This document shows, one piece after another, positions 13,225 through 21,311 of a DNA stretch of 36,842 bases (position 1 is the stretch's first letter; each line of letters starts with the position of its first letter). The position numbers were made by a program, and so were the translations under genes. This DNA comes from UBA660 sp046704245. Lineage in GTDB: Bacteria; Bacillota_I; Bacilli_A; RF39; UBA660. The DNA lies in contig JBJKSD010000018.1 in assembly GCA_046704245.1 (NCBI GenBank), forward strand, positions 1-36,842. The letters are read 5' to 3'. The notes under the pieces were generated by a model that was given only the letters and a program-made list of their open reading frames with translations, had not been told where the DNA came from and searched no databases.

Positions 13225-15291
13225 TTATTGGTAAATTTCAAAGAATTTATTTGCAATTCGTGATGCTATACGTTTATTGACCATTGTCCGATAATTAGTA
13301 CGGTTATCATAATGACTAACATCTGGTGAAACGACGGTAATAGCCATCTTAGGATTATCATAAGGAGCATAACCAGCAAATGTATTGCTAATTGTCTCTT
13401 TATCGACTACGCCATCACCATCAGTATCAATAAAACTTTGCGATGTTCCGGTTTTACCAGCTGGTTTAGGAACACTGCCCATATAACCATAACCTAGAAT
13501 ACCTTGCATTACAGCTTTAAAACCATCTTGAACTCTCTTTATATATTTATCATCTATATCTATTTTATTCAATACTTGGGGATTTACTTGATAAATCATC
13601 TTCGTTAATTCTTCATTTTTAGTTGATTCGTATACTTCTTTTAAAAGATGAGGGGTTAAACGATAACCATCATTAGCAATAGTACTAACGTATTGTAATA
13701 ATTGAATAGGAGTATAGGTATCATATTGGCCCATAGCAAAGTCTAATAAATGGCCCGACTTAGTACTATTACCTTTATATCCTAAACTTTCTATTGGTAG
13801 ATCTATTCCTGTTTTAACTCCTAATCCAAACTGTTGATAAAAATTACGATAGATATCAAAAGCTTTAGGATTAATAACTAAAGGTTGATTATATTGATAT
13901 ACACCACCACCTAAAGCAATAGCAATTTTAAATTGATAGACATTAGATGAATATTTTAGAGCATTTAAATCATCTACCCATCCTAAAGTACGCCATGAAC
14001 ATTTAAGTGGAGTGCTTTTAATTTTTATACATTCATCTAAAAATTTACTACCAATATCGATAATACCATTCTTATAACCCACCATAATAGAAGCCCCTTT
14101 AATAACTGAACCCACTACCACTGGTGAAGTAACAATGCCTGGAGTATAATCATATACTTTATATTCATCGTTTGATTTAATAGCTTGTTTACCAGCCATC
14201 GCTAATATTTCACCTGATTTAGGATCCATAATAGTTACAAAGGAACGATTATAATACTCAGTATTTAATTCCTTCTTAGCAGCTAATACTTCTTCAGTTA
14301 AGACCTTTTCTACTTCTTGTTGTAACTTTATATCGATCGTTAATACAATATCGTTACCTCTACTACCTTCACTAACTAATTGATAATTATTATTAGCTAG
14401 GACCCGATATTTAGGTTTTTGTCCTTTTAATATATTCTCATATTGATATTCTAAATAACTGATACCTACTCGATCATTTAAACTATAACCATGAGCTAAA
14501 TAGTAATCTTTTAATTCATATGGAATACCTTGTTTTTCACTAGATACATTACCTAAAATAGTACGTAAAGTATCACCATATAAATATACTCTTTCCCAAT
14601 CTAGTTTAGTGTTAAAACCTTTTAACTTATGAATGTTTTCGGAAATAATAGCATATTCACTATCAGTTACTTTTTCATTTTTTATTATGTGTTCATCATA
14701 ATAATAACCTTGGTTCATTAAATAATATAGATATGCGGCTTCCTTATCTAGATTATTATATTTATTTAACTCTTCATCAGTGATTCTTTCTAATTTAAGT
14801 TTATAAATATCATCAGTTGTTAATTTTCTTTCCTTTAATAATTGCCATTCTTTAGCCTTAATTTTAGCTTTACCTTCAGTTGGATTATTAATTAACCAAA
14901 ACGCTTTTAAATTAGTTTTATTTAGTTTTTGATAAGGCAAATCAAGTAAAGTAGCTACTTGATATGCTAATTGTATTTCTTCTTTAGTTTTAATACCACT
15001 AGGTTTCTTATAATAGATTGTCTTTACGGCTTTATTATCAACTAATAGATTATAATTGCGGTCATATATACGACCTCTAGGTGAAGAAGATCCGTCAATT
15101 ATTTTTTCATTTAATAAAGACAAATTTTTAGTATAGTATTCAGTCCTTAAGATCTGTAAATTATATAATTTAAAAATAAGAAGTAAAAATAAACCAATAA
15201 TAATTATTGATATAATACTGTATCTTTTATCAATTATTTCTTGGAGTGCTCGAAGAGGTTTATACCTGCTAAATTTCATCTTGTATTTCAT
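13225..15291 (-). CDS. Class B penicillin-binding protein (PBP2/MrdA-like transpeptidase)
   Basis: 688 residues. A cytoplasmic basic stretch and one membrane helix (about 26-47) lead to the PBP dimerisation domain (GRIYDRNYNLLVDN). The transpeptidase has the SxxK motif in GSVIKGASI, SSN in KYSSNVYQFK and KTG in PAGKTGTSQS. It has no PASTA domain. The type fits the elongation-type D,D-transpeptidase paired with a RodA-type polymerase, but that partner is not in the window. An unusual acidic insertion, DTDGDGVVDKE, follows the KTG motif and resembles a calcium-binding loop. GGAG precedes the ATG; its promoter is at 15311-15338. Confidence 0.9.
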   Translation of the reverse strand: MKYKMKFSRYKPLRALQEIIDKRYSIISIIIIGLFLLLIFKLYNLQILRTEYYTKNLSLLNEKIIDGSSSPRGRIYDRNYNLLVDNKAVKTIYYKKPSGIKTKEEIQLAYQVATLLDLPYQKLNKTNLKAFWLINNPTEGKAKIKAKEWQLLKERKLTTDDIYKLKLERITDEELNKYNNLDKEAAYLYYLMNQGYYYDEHIIKNEKVTDSEYAIISENIHKLKGFNTKLDWERVYLYGDTLRTILGNVSSEKQGIPYELKDYYLAHGYSLNDRVGISYLEYQYENILKGQKPKYRVLANNNYQLVSEGSRGNDIVLTIDIKLQQEVEKVLTEEVLAAKKELNTEYYNRSFVTIMDPKSGEILAMAGKQAIKSNDEYKVYDYTPGIVTSPVVVGSVIKGASIMVGYKNGIIDIGSKFLDECIKIKSTPLKCSWRTLGWVDDLNALKYSSNVYQFKIAIALGGGVYQYNQPLVINPKAFDIYRNFYQQFGLGVKTGIDLPIESLGYKGNSTKSGHLLDFAMGQYDTYTPIQLLQYVSTIANDGYRLTPHLLKEVYESTKNEELTKMIYQVNPQVLNKIDIDDKYIKRVQDGFKAVMQGILGYGYMGSVPKPAGKTGTSQSFIDTDGDGVVDKETISNTFAGYAPYDNPKMAITVVSPDVSHYDNRTNYRTMVNKRIASRIANKFFEIYQ

Positions 15292-15310
15292 ATGCTCACT
15301 CCTTTTTTAT

Positions 15311-15338
15311 ATTATACCTTATATTTTATCACATACAA
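15311..15338 (-). promoter_or_regulatory. Sigma-A-type promoter of the class B PBP gene
   Basis: On the minus strand: -35 TTGTAT (15333-15338), 16-base spacer, -10 TATAAT (15311-15316). The divergent yqfT-like gene has a TATAAT on the plus strand at 15358-15363 without a clear -35. Confidence 0.65.
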
Positions 15339-15375
15339 TCTAAATTTCGTCATATCTTATAATAGAGGTGATGAT

Positions 15376-15633
15376 ATGAATGATTTTTTAATTCAAGAAT
15401 ATATTAAACGTTTGACAGTTGATGATATTAAGAATTTTGCTTTAAAAGAAGGAATTGACCTTAATGATGAAGAAACAGCAATCATTTATAAATACTTAAA
15501 AGATTATTGGCGTACTCTTTTACATGGTAATCCCAAAGGATTATTACAAGAATTAAAATTACAATTAAGTGAAGAATCATATAATAAGATTGAAAAATTA
15601 TATGTAGAATTTAAAAACAGAATAAATGGTTAA
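15376..15633 (+). CDS. yqfT: YqfT-like (DUF2624) small protein
   Basis: 85 residues and the only plus-strand gene in the window. It begins MNDFLIQEYIKRLTVDDIKN and continues with a helical body and GNPKGLLQELKLQLSEESY. The length, the L-T-x-x-D-[IL] start and the place beside nfo (yqfS-yqfT in Bacillus) suggest a DUF2624 family member of unknown function. AGAGGTG lies a few bases before the ATG; a longer upstream reading has no ribosome binding site. Its stop codon is directly adjacent to the nfo stop on the other strand, and they share a 17-bp terminator stem. The family call is moderate. Confidence 0.7.
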   Translation: MNDFLIQEYIKRLTVDDIKNFALKEGIDLNDEETAIIYKYLKDYWRTLLHGNPKGLLQELKLQLSEESYNKIEKLYVEFKNRING

Positions 15634-15650
15634 TTATTCTGTTTTTAAAT
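15609..15650. terminator. Bidirectional terminator shared by yqfT and nfo, inside both coding ends
   Basis: Perfect 17-bp stem ATTTAAAAACAGAATAA/TTATTCTGTTTTTAAAT with an eight-base loop. Each arm codes for the last residues of one gene; the two stop codons abut with no gap. Confidence 0.85.
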
Positions 15651-16548
15651 AATATTTTTTAATATCTTCATATAGTTTATCATTAAATTTCTTAGCTTTA
15701 ATCATATCAATTTCAAATTTATATGGGGGGAAAGCTCTAATAGTACCTTTTATACCATCATCAATATATGGTGTTTCTAATATCTTCGGAATATTTTTTA
15801 ATTTAGGATGATAAATAATATTTAATAAGTTGTTAAATCCAATACTACCATAGCCAATATTAGCATGGCGATCCTTATGTGATCCTTTAGCATTTTTACT
15901 ATCGTTAATATGCATAACTAATAATTTATCTAATCCTATTATCTGATCAAATTCATCTAATACTCGATTAAAGTTAGCCATATTGTAACCAGCATCATTT
16001 AGATGACAAGTATCTAAACATACTCCTACTTTATCACTATATTTAACATTACTAATAATGCGTTTTAATTCATTAAAATTAGTTCCACATTCACTACCTT
16101 TACCTGACATTAATTCTAAACAGATAATTACTTTTTGATCAGGGTCAATAATTGAATTTAAACCAGCTACTATGTTATCTATACCCTCTTCTATTCCTAA
16201 TCCAATATGACTACCAGGATGAATAACCATCTTATTGATACCTAATTGTTCACATCTTTTTATTTCTTGTTTTAAAAAAGTAATAGCAAAATGGTGTTTA
16301 GTATCATTAGCTAAATTAACTAAATATGGGGCATGAACTACAACATCTTTAATATTAATATGATGTTCTTTCATCAATTCTTTAGCTCTCTTAATTAATT
16401 CATTATCGATATCGGTTCTAACACTATTTTGAGGCGCTCCAGTATAAAACATAAAGGTCTTACCACCATAATTGATTGCTTCTTCAACACTACCTAGTAA
16501 TTGGCTATCTTTAGTATACGAAACATGTGATCCAATCAATAATTCCAT
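15634..16548 (-). CDS. nfo: Endonuclease IV (AP endonuclease)
   Basis: 304 residues, full length. TIM-barrel zinc enzyme that cuts abasic sites in base excision repair. Seen: LLIGSHVSYTKDSQLLGSVE at the N-terminus, VVHAPYLVNLAN, MVIHPGSHIG, CLELMSGKGSECG, VGVCLDTCHLNDAGYN and VMHINDSKNAKGSHKDRHAN, which supply the usual His/Asp/Glu zinc ligands. AGGTG precedes the ATG. It lies downstream of the pilin array terminator; a TATAAT lies in that gap but without a good -35. In Bacillus the orthologue helps protect spore DNA, which fits a spore former. Confidence 0.96.
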   Translation of the reverse strand: MELLIGSHVSYTKDSQLLGSVEEAINYGGKTFMFYTGAPQNSVRTDIDNELIKRAKELMKEHHINIKDVVVHAPYLVNLANDTKHHFAITFLKQEIKRCEQLGINKMVIHPGSHIGLGIEEGIDNIVAGLNSIIDPDQKVIICLELMSGKGSECGTNFNELKRIISNVKYSDKVGVCLDTCHLNDAGYNMANFNRVLDEFDQIIGLDKLLVMHINDSKNAKGSHKDRHANIGYGSIGFNNLLNIIYHPKLKNIPKILETPYIDDGIKGTIRAFPPYKFEIDMIKAKKFNDKLYEDIKKYYLKTE

Positions 16549-16578
16549 TCTATCACCTATCTTTATTATACAATAAAA

Positions 16579-16597
16579 AACTGAGTTTAACTCAGTT
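16579..16597 (-). terminator. Terminator of pilin gene 4
   Basis: AACTGAG/CTCAGTT stem with a T-run after it on the minus strand. Almost identical to the terminator of pilin gene 3. Confidence 0.75.
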
Positions 16598-17108
16598 AAT
16601 ATGAATATTTTACTGTTACCGTAAAAGTTTCTGCTTCACCTAATTCAGTTGAAGTATAAGTACTACCTATTAATCTAGGTAAAGTAACATCAGTGCCGGC
16701 TACTACTTTAGTAGTATCGATCGTTCCTTCTTTAGTTAAATCAATACTTCGTTTAGAACCTTGTAAAGTTACATAATAGACAATTTTATTGTTTAATTTA
16801 GTTATCAGAACATATGAGTTAATTTTACTATAAAAACCACCATCGACATCTTTGGTAACGTTTTCTAATTTTAAATAACTAAGAGTAATAATAGTAGCAT
16901 CATAGTTATTAGGAGGAAGTTTAATGGTAGCATCTTTTGATACTTTATCTTTAGCACTTGATATCATTAGTTTAGCAGTTGATGCAAAGGAATCTCTTTT
17001 TAAATTTTCCATCGCATTGATGATAGTAGGAATAGTAATAGTTAATACTAACGCTAATATAACGATAACAGCTAATAATTCGATTAAAGTAAATCCTTTT
17101 TTCTTCAT
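16596..17108 (-). CDS. Type IV pilin-like protein, tandem copy 4
   Basis: 170 residues. Prepilin signal MKKKGFTLIELLAVIVILAL, with cleavage after Gly5 and Glu at mature position 5. A hydrophobic helix is followed by RDSFASTAKLMISSAKDKVS, a shared motif KDVDGGFYSKINSYVLI, and YYVTLQGSKRSIDLTKEG. The last part is a short beta-rich tail ending TVTVKYSY. It is the most diverged of the four tandem copies. AGGAGG precedes the ATG. It could be a minor pilin or pseudopilin of a competence- or secretion-type filament; the assembly genes are not here. Confidence 0.9.
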   Translation of the reverse strand: MKKKGFTLIELLAVIVILALVLTITIPTIINAMENLKRDSFASTAKLMISSAKDKVSKDATIKLPPNNYDATIITLSYLKLENVTKDVDGGFYSKINSYVLITKLNNKIVYYVTLQGSKRSIDLTKEGTIDTTKVVAGTDVTLPRLIGSTYTSTELGEAETFTVTVKYSY

Positions 17109-17164
17109 CTTCTAGCCTCCTATTATAGTTTAGCATACCCTTATTTATTTATAAATATAAATAA

Positions 17165-17189
17165 AAAAACTGAGTTTTACTCAGTTTTT
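17165..17189 (-). terminator. Terminator of pilin genes 2-3
   Basis: Ten-base stem AAAAACTGAG/CTCAGTTTTT with a five-base loop, then Ts on the minus strand. It resembles the pilin 4 terminator in stem sequence. Confidence 0.8.
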
Positions 17190-17685
17190 ATGTTGCTGCT
17201 TCGATTGTTATATTAAGACCAGTTACGCCACCAAAATCAGTATAAGCAGTGCCAACAACAGTAGCTGTTACGGTAGTATCACTATCGACGACAATAGTTG
17301 TTGCTTCTTTTCTGTCAACTGATCTTTTTGAACCTTTGAGAGTAACAAAATAACGTAAGGTGCCAGATTGATTTACTACTACGACATAACACTCAGCTGT
17401 TGTATAAGATCCGCCATCGGCATCTTTAGTAGCATTATCTAGGCTTAGAACATCCCATGGAATAATACGGCCATATCCTGTAGCTGATGGGACATATTGT
17501 GCTTTACTAGTAGCAACTGTCTTCGCTGCTTCAATCATCATTTTAGCAGTTGATGCAAAGGAATCTTTTCTAGCATTATCAATAATTCCTAAGACATTAG
17601 GAATAGCAATAGCTAAGATGACAGCTAAGACAACGATTACAGCTAATAACTCTACTAAGGTAAATCCTTTCTTATTTCTATTCAT
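17188..17685 (-). CDS. Type IV pilin-like protein, tandem copy 3
   Basis: 165 residues. Leader MNRNKKG, then FTLVELLAVIVVLAVILAIA, giving Glu5 of the mature pilin. Post-helix NARKDSFASTAKMMIEAAKT, then KDADGGSYTTAECYVVVV and YFVTLQ-like YFVTLKGSKRSVDRKE. The C-terminal tail carries threonine/valine repeats (VVDSDTTVTATVVGTAYTDF). AGGAGG precedes the ATG. It lies 35 bases after copy 2 without a terminator between, so the two are likely co-transcribed. Base composition is richer in GC than neighbouring genes, mostly from Ala/Thr/Gly codons. Confidence 0.9.
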   Translation of the reverse strand: MNRNKKGFTLVELLAVIVVLAVILAIAIPNVLGIIDNARKDSFASTAKMMIEAAKTVATSKAQYVPSATGYGRIIPWDVLSLDNATKDADGGSYTTAECYVVVVNQSGTLRYFVTLKGSKRSVDRKEATTIVVDSDTTVTATVVGTAYTDFGGVTGLNITIEAAT

Positions 17686-17720
17686 CGGTCAATATCCTCC
17701 TTACTAAGAATATTTTTACT

Positions 17721-18215
17721 TTATGGAATAGCTTCATATCCATATTCCATTTCTTCTAATATTACTGTTTGTCCTTCGGTAATTGGGGCTACAGCTGTAG
17801 CCGATGTACCGGGAATAGCAGTTTCAACATTATTCTCTTCAACATGATTGATAGCTCTTTTAGAACCTTGTAAGGTTACATAAAAATGAACTGCGTTACT
17901 ATTATCTTTGGCAATATATACATATGAATTAGCTCCATATGTACCACCATCAGCATCTTTTTCAGCACTATCCATATCTAAATTAGTTAATAAAATAGCT
18001 TTTACATAACCAGCTGATGGTACGTATTTAGCATTAGATGACATTTTTGTTCTAGCTGATTTGATCATCATGCTAGCAGTTGATAAAAATGAATCTTTTC
18101 TAGTATTATCAATAATATGTATGACATTGGGAACAGCTATAGCAAATATAATTGCTAATACCACAATGACGGCTAATAGTTCGACTAGTGTAAATCCATT
18201 TCGATAGATTTTCAC
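17721..18215 (-). CDS. Type IV pilin-like protein, tandem copy 2
   Basis: 164 residues from a GTG start. Leader MKIYRNG, then FTLVELLAVIVVLAIIFAIA. RKDSFLSTASMMIKSARTKM follows the helix, then the family motif KDADGGTYGANSYVYIAKD, FYVTLQGSKRAINHVEEN and an acidic tail with TEGQTVILEEMEYGYE. GGAGG is 13 bases upstream and a second AGGTAG is nearer. Its promoter is at 18257-18286. Copies 1 and 2 are the closest pair of the array by eye. Confidence 0.9.
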   Translation of the reverse strand: MKIYRNGFTLVELLAVIVVLAIIFAIAVPNVIHIIDNTRKDSFLSTASMMIKSARTKMSSNAKYVPSAGYVKAILLTNLDMDSAEKDADGGTYGANSYVYIAKDNSNAVHFYVTLQGSKRAINHVEENNVETAIPGTSATAVAPITEGQTVILEEMEYGYEAIP

Positions 18216-18256
18216 TTACTACCTATACCTCCCATCCCAATATTATCCATATTATT

Positions 18257-18286
18257 ACTATAACACTAAATGCATAATATAGTCAA
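18257..18286 (-). promoter_or_regulatory. Sigma-A-type promoter of pilin genes 2-3
   Basis: On the minus strand: -35 TTGACT (18281-18286), 18-base spacer, -10 TATAGT (18257-18262), about 40 bases before the GTG start. Confidence 0.65.
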
Positions 18287-18309
18287 TTAAATTAATAATA
18301 GTTTACATA

Positions 18310-18804
18310 CTATGTTGTAGCATTAATGTTATATGTTTCACCATCTAAGGTTATGGTACCTGTAGTGACTACAGGATCAGCAACTGTGGTTGCTCCAGGA
18401 GTAGTGCCTGCAATATCGACATCTTCTACTAAGTTAATTGCTCGTTTAGAACCTTGTAAGGTTACAAAATAACGAATTAAACCTGTTCCATCTTTAACAA
18501 TATAGACATATGAATTAGCTCCATATGGTCCTCCATCAGGATCTTTACCTATATTATCGAGATTTAACTCTGTTAATAATAATGGTGTTGCTGTTAAATT
18601 AGTTGCTGGTACAATAGCCGGATCAGCTGCTGCTTTAGTTCTAGCACCTGAAACCATCATCCTAGCAGTAGATAAAAATGAATCTGATCTAGCGCCATCT
18701 ATGATACTTAAAACACTAGGTACAGCTATTAATAATATTACTCCTAATATAACTATTACCGCTAGCAATTCTACTAGAGTAAAACCTCTTTTTTTCTGTT
18801 TCAT
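18310..18804 (-). CDS. Type IV pilin-like protein, tandem copy 1
   Basis: 164 residues. Leader MKQKKRG, then FTLVELLAVIVILGVILLIA. RSDSFLSTARMMVSGARTKA follows, then KDPDGGPYGANSYVYIVKD and YFVTLQGSKRAINLVEDV. The tail is short and beta-rich (TGTITLDGETYNINATT). GGAGGA precedes the ATG. It is the first gene after the ftsZ terminator, with a probable promoter at 18867-18895. The E5 glutamate and cleavage glycine are intact, so it should be processed by a prepilin peptidase. Confidence 0.9.
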   Translation of the reverse strand: MKQKKRGFTLVELLAVIVILGVILLIAVPSVLSIIDGARSDSFLSTARMMVSGARTKAAADPAIVPATNLTATPLLLTELNLDNIGKDPDGGPYGANSYVYIVKDGTGLIRYFVTLQGSKRAINLVEDVDIAGTTPGATTVADPVVTTGTITLDGETYNINATT

Positions 18805-18866
18805 ATATATTCCTCCTTTATTTCTAATATTATTAATAACCAGTTGTTTTATATTTATTCATTATT

Positions 18867-18895
18867 TATATATAGTAATTGTTATATTTTTACAA
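18867..18895 (-). promoter_or_regulatory. Probable promoter of pilin gene 1
   Basis: On the minus strand: TTGTAA (18890-18895), 17-base spacer, TATATA (18867-18872), just after the ftsZ terminator. The -35 equals that of two other pilin promoters. Confidence 0.5.
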
Positions 18896-18900
18896 AAAAA

Positions 18901-18922
18901 AAGAATATCAATTGATATTCTT
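18901..18922 (-). terminator. Rho-independent terminator of ftsZ
   Basis: Perfect 22-base palindrome (stem AAGAATATC/GATATTCTT, loop AATT), followed by about nine Ts on the minus strand. It overlaps the ftsZ stop codon and closes the dcw cluster. Confidence 0.85.
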
Positions 18923-19979
18923 AGAACTTTCCACTTCTTAAAAACGGTGGTATATCTAATTCTGATTCTACTTCTTCATCGATAGTAGTATTTCTTCTAT
19001 TATTAGTAACAGTATTATATAGAGGTTCACTATTAGATTCAAAACCAGTAGCAATTACTGTTACTATTACTTCATCTGTTAGATTTTCATTGATAACAGC
19101 TCCAAAAATAGTATTAATATCAGTATTAGCTGCTGCTCTAACTACTTCAGCTGCTTGTTCAGCTTCAAATAAAGTTAAAGTATTACCACCAGTAATATTA
19201 ATAATAGCATCAGTCGCTCCTGCTATACTAGCTTCTAATAGGGGACTAGATACAGCTTGTTTAGCTGCTTCTATAGCTCTATCCTCACCCATACCTATAC
19301 CTATACCTATTAAAGCATTACCACGATCTTTCATTACTGCTTTAACATCAGCAAAATCTAGATTAACTAAACCAGCTACAGCAATCAGATCAGATATTGA
19401 TTGAACACCTCTTCTTAATACATTATCTACTTCTTTAAAAGCATCTAACATAGGTGTAGTCTTATCGATTATTTCTCTTAAACGATCATTTGGAATAACA
19501 ATTAAAGTATCGACATTACCTCTTAAATCTTCGATACCTGCTAAAGCATATTCCATTCTTTTCTTACCTTCAAATGAGAAAGGTTTAGTAACAATAGCAA
19601 CGGTTAAAGCTCCTAAATCTTGTGCTATTTCAGCTATGACAGGTGCTGCACCAGTACCAGTTCCACCACCCATACCACATGTAATAAACACCATATCAGC
19701 GCCACGTAAAGCATCTTCTAGTTGTTGTTTTGATTCAACTGCTGCTTGTTTACCTATTTCAGGATTAGCCCCTGCTCCAAGACCTTCAGTTAGTTCGGCC
19801 CCTATTTGAATCTTTATTTCTGCTTTTGAACTGTTAAGTACTTGTAGATCAGTATTAGCTACAATAAATTCAACACCTTGAATACCAGATTCAATCATAC
19901 GATTAACAGCATTGTTTCCTGCTCCACCAATACCGATAACTTTTATTTTAGCTAATTGATCCATTTCTAATCCAAACAT
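18921..19979 (-). CDS. ftsZ: Cell division protein FtsZ
   Basis: 352 residues. Tubulin-like GTPase that forms the division ring. VIGIGGAGNNAVNRM near residue 15, the tubulin signature GMGGGTGTGAAPVIA at about 101-115, and NLDFADVKAVM near 208 for the T7 region. A short linker leads to the conserved tail DIPPFLRSGKF, which binds FtsA. The linker is short, about 30 residues. AGGAGG precedes the ATG and ftsA is 11 bases upstream. Confidence 0.98.
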   Translation of the reverse strand: MFGLEMDQLAKIKVIGIGGAGNNAVNRMIESGIQGVEFIVANTDLQVLNSSKAEIKIQIGAELTEGLGAGANPEIGKQAAVESKQQLEDALRGADMVFITCGMGGGTGTGAAPVIAEIAQDLGALTVAIVTKPFSFEGKKRMEYALAGIEDLRGNVDTLIVIPNDRLREIIDKTTPMLDAFKEVDNVLRRGVQSISDLIAVAGLVNLDFADVKAVMKDRGNALIGIGIGMGEDRAIEAAKQAVSSPLLEASIAGATDAIINITGGNTLTLFEAEQAAEVVRAAANTDINTIFGAVINENLTDEVIVTVIATGFESNSEPLYNTVTNNRRNTTIDEEVESELDIPPFLRSGKF

Positions 19980-19990
19980 ATATATCCTCC

Positions 19991-21241
19991 TTAATTATTA
20001 TCAAAAAAATATCCAAAAACTTTACCAATAACTGAATCATTAGAAAAGTTTAATAATCTCTTTCTAGTAGATATTAGATCTTGGGTTTGGTCGTTACTAA
20101 ACATCGAATAATCCTTACCACGTAGTGATAATTTTTCATCAAAGTATTTAATAACCCCAATTAGTGAAGAGAACTTATTATGTCTAACACCTAAAGTCTT
20201 AATATTAGCCACATAACCATTCTGACCTAATACTTCTTCTATGATGAGATGAAATCCCGGAAGTTCACTAACTCCTCCTGATACAATTATATAATCAATT
20301 TGCTTATTTGTTAAGAGATTTATCTGTTTTTTTGCAAGTTTTAATATTTCGATAACTCTAGACATAACTACTTCTGATACTTCATATTGATTTAATCTTA
20401 ATTCTTCATTATGTAGATTAACAACATTATAAGTTTCATTTATTTGAGCATATCGTTTACTTGCTACGGCAAATTGTTCTTTTATCTCCTTAGCATCGTT
20501 CTTATCTAATTTATAGATATACGCTAAATCATTATCGATATTCTTACCACCAATATTTAAAACTTCATTCTTAATGATAACACCTTTATTAAAGATCGAT
20601 ACATTAGTAGTTTCAGCTCCAATATTAATGATCGCACCAACACATGTATCAGTTTTAGTAGTATGTAATTCTTGATAATCACCAATGGCTCCAAAAGTAA
20701 TATCGATTACTTCTAGACCAACACTTTCTAAAACACTTACCACTGAATAAATATTTTTCTTTGGTGTTGTAACCATTACAGCTTTAGCTTCTAATTTTAT
20801 TCCCACCATACCTTTGGGATCTTTTATACCCTTCTGGTCATCTAAACCAAATTCTAATGGAATAATAGTTACTAGTTCACGATCATCAGGTAATTTATTA
20901 TAGACACATGATTGAAGAGCTCTAACTATATCAGCACCTTTTACTTCTTTTTCATTATTAGTAATAGTTGTATAACCTTCTACTAATGCAAAATTAGCAA
21001 AATAAGAAGGTACTGTAGCAATAACCTTGTCCACTTTAACACCGAGCATTTCTTCTATATCTTTTAAACAAGTCTTAATAGCTTCTGTTACTTCATCAGC
21101 ATTCACGATCAGACCACGTTTAACTCCTTTAGAGGGAACAGAAGAAGTAGCTAAAATATTGTATTTATTCTTATACATTTCACATACTAACATCTTAATA
21201 GTATCAGAACCAATATCAATACTAGTATATATCTTCTTCAT
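19991..21241 (-). CDS. ftsA: Cell division protein FtsA
   Basis: 416 residues. Actin-like ATPase that ties FtsZ to the membrane. IDIGSDTIKMLVCEM (phosphate 1), an SHS2-type 1C domain around 80-165, GAIINIGAETTNVSIF (phosphate 2) and YIIVSGGVSELPGF (adenosine motif) are present. The C-terminus ends in an amphipathic membrane helix, VIGKVFGYFFDNN. AAGGAG precedes the ATG. It has its own promoter (21268-21297), making ftsA-ftsZ a separate transcript option inside the dcw cluster. Confidence 0.96.
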   Translation of the reverse strand: MKKIYTSIDIGSDTIKMLVCEMYKNKYNILATSSVPSKGVKRGLIVNADEVTEAIKTCLKDIEEMLGVKVDKVIATVPSYFANFALVEGYTTITNNEKEVKGADIVRALQSCVYNKLPDDRELVTIIPLEFGLDDQKGIKDPKGMVGIKLEAKAVMVTTPKKNIYSVVSVLESVGLEVIDITFGAIGDYQELHTTKTDTCVGAIINIGAETTNVSIFNKGVIIKNEVLNIGGKNIDNDLAYIYKLDKNDAKEIKEQFAVASKRYAQINETYNVVNLHNEELRLNQYEVSEVVMSRVIEILKLAKKQINLLTNKQIDYIIVSGGVSELPGFHLIIEEVLGQNGYVANIKTLGVRHNKFSSLIGVIKYFDEKLSLRGKDYSMFSNDQTQDLISTRKRLLNFSNDSVIGKVFGYFFDNN

Positions 21242-21267
21242 AATATCGCTCCTTATATACTGCTAAC

Positions 21268-21297
21268 ATTATAACATAAAAAATTGTTGTTTGTAAA
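21268..21297 (-). promoter_or_regulatory. Sigma-A-type promoter of ftsA-ftsZ
   Basis: On the minus strand: TTTACA (21292-21297), 18-base spacer, TATAAT (21268-21273), about 27 bases before the ftsA ATG. Confidence 0.65.
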
Positions 21298-21311
21298 AGA
21301 AAAAAGGACTA

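Noticed and set aside
18310..18804. Pilin genes as general secretion pseudopilins of a type II system
   Set aside because: A type II secretion system is not expected in a Gram-positive cell; the prepilin signal alone cannot distinguish pilus, competence or other filament.
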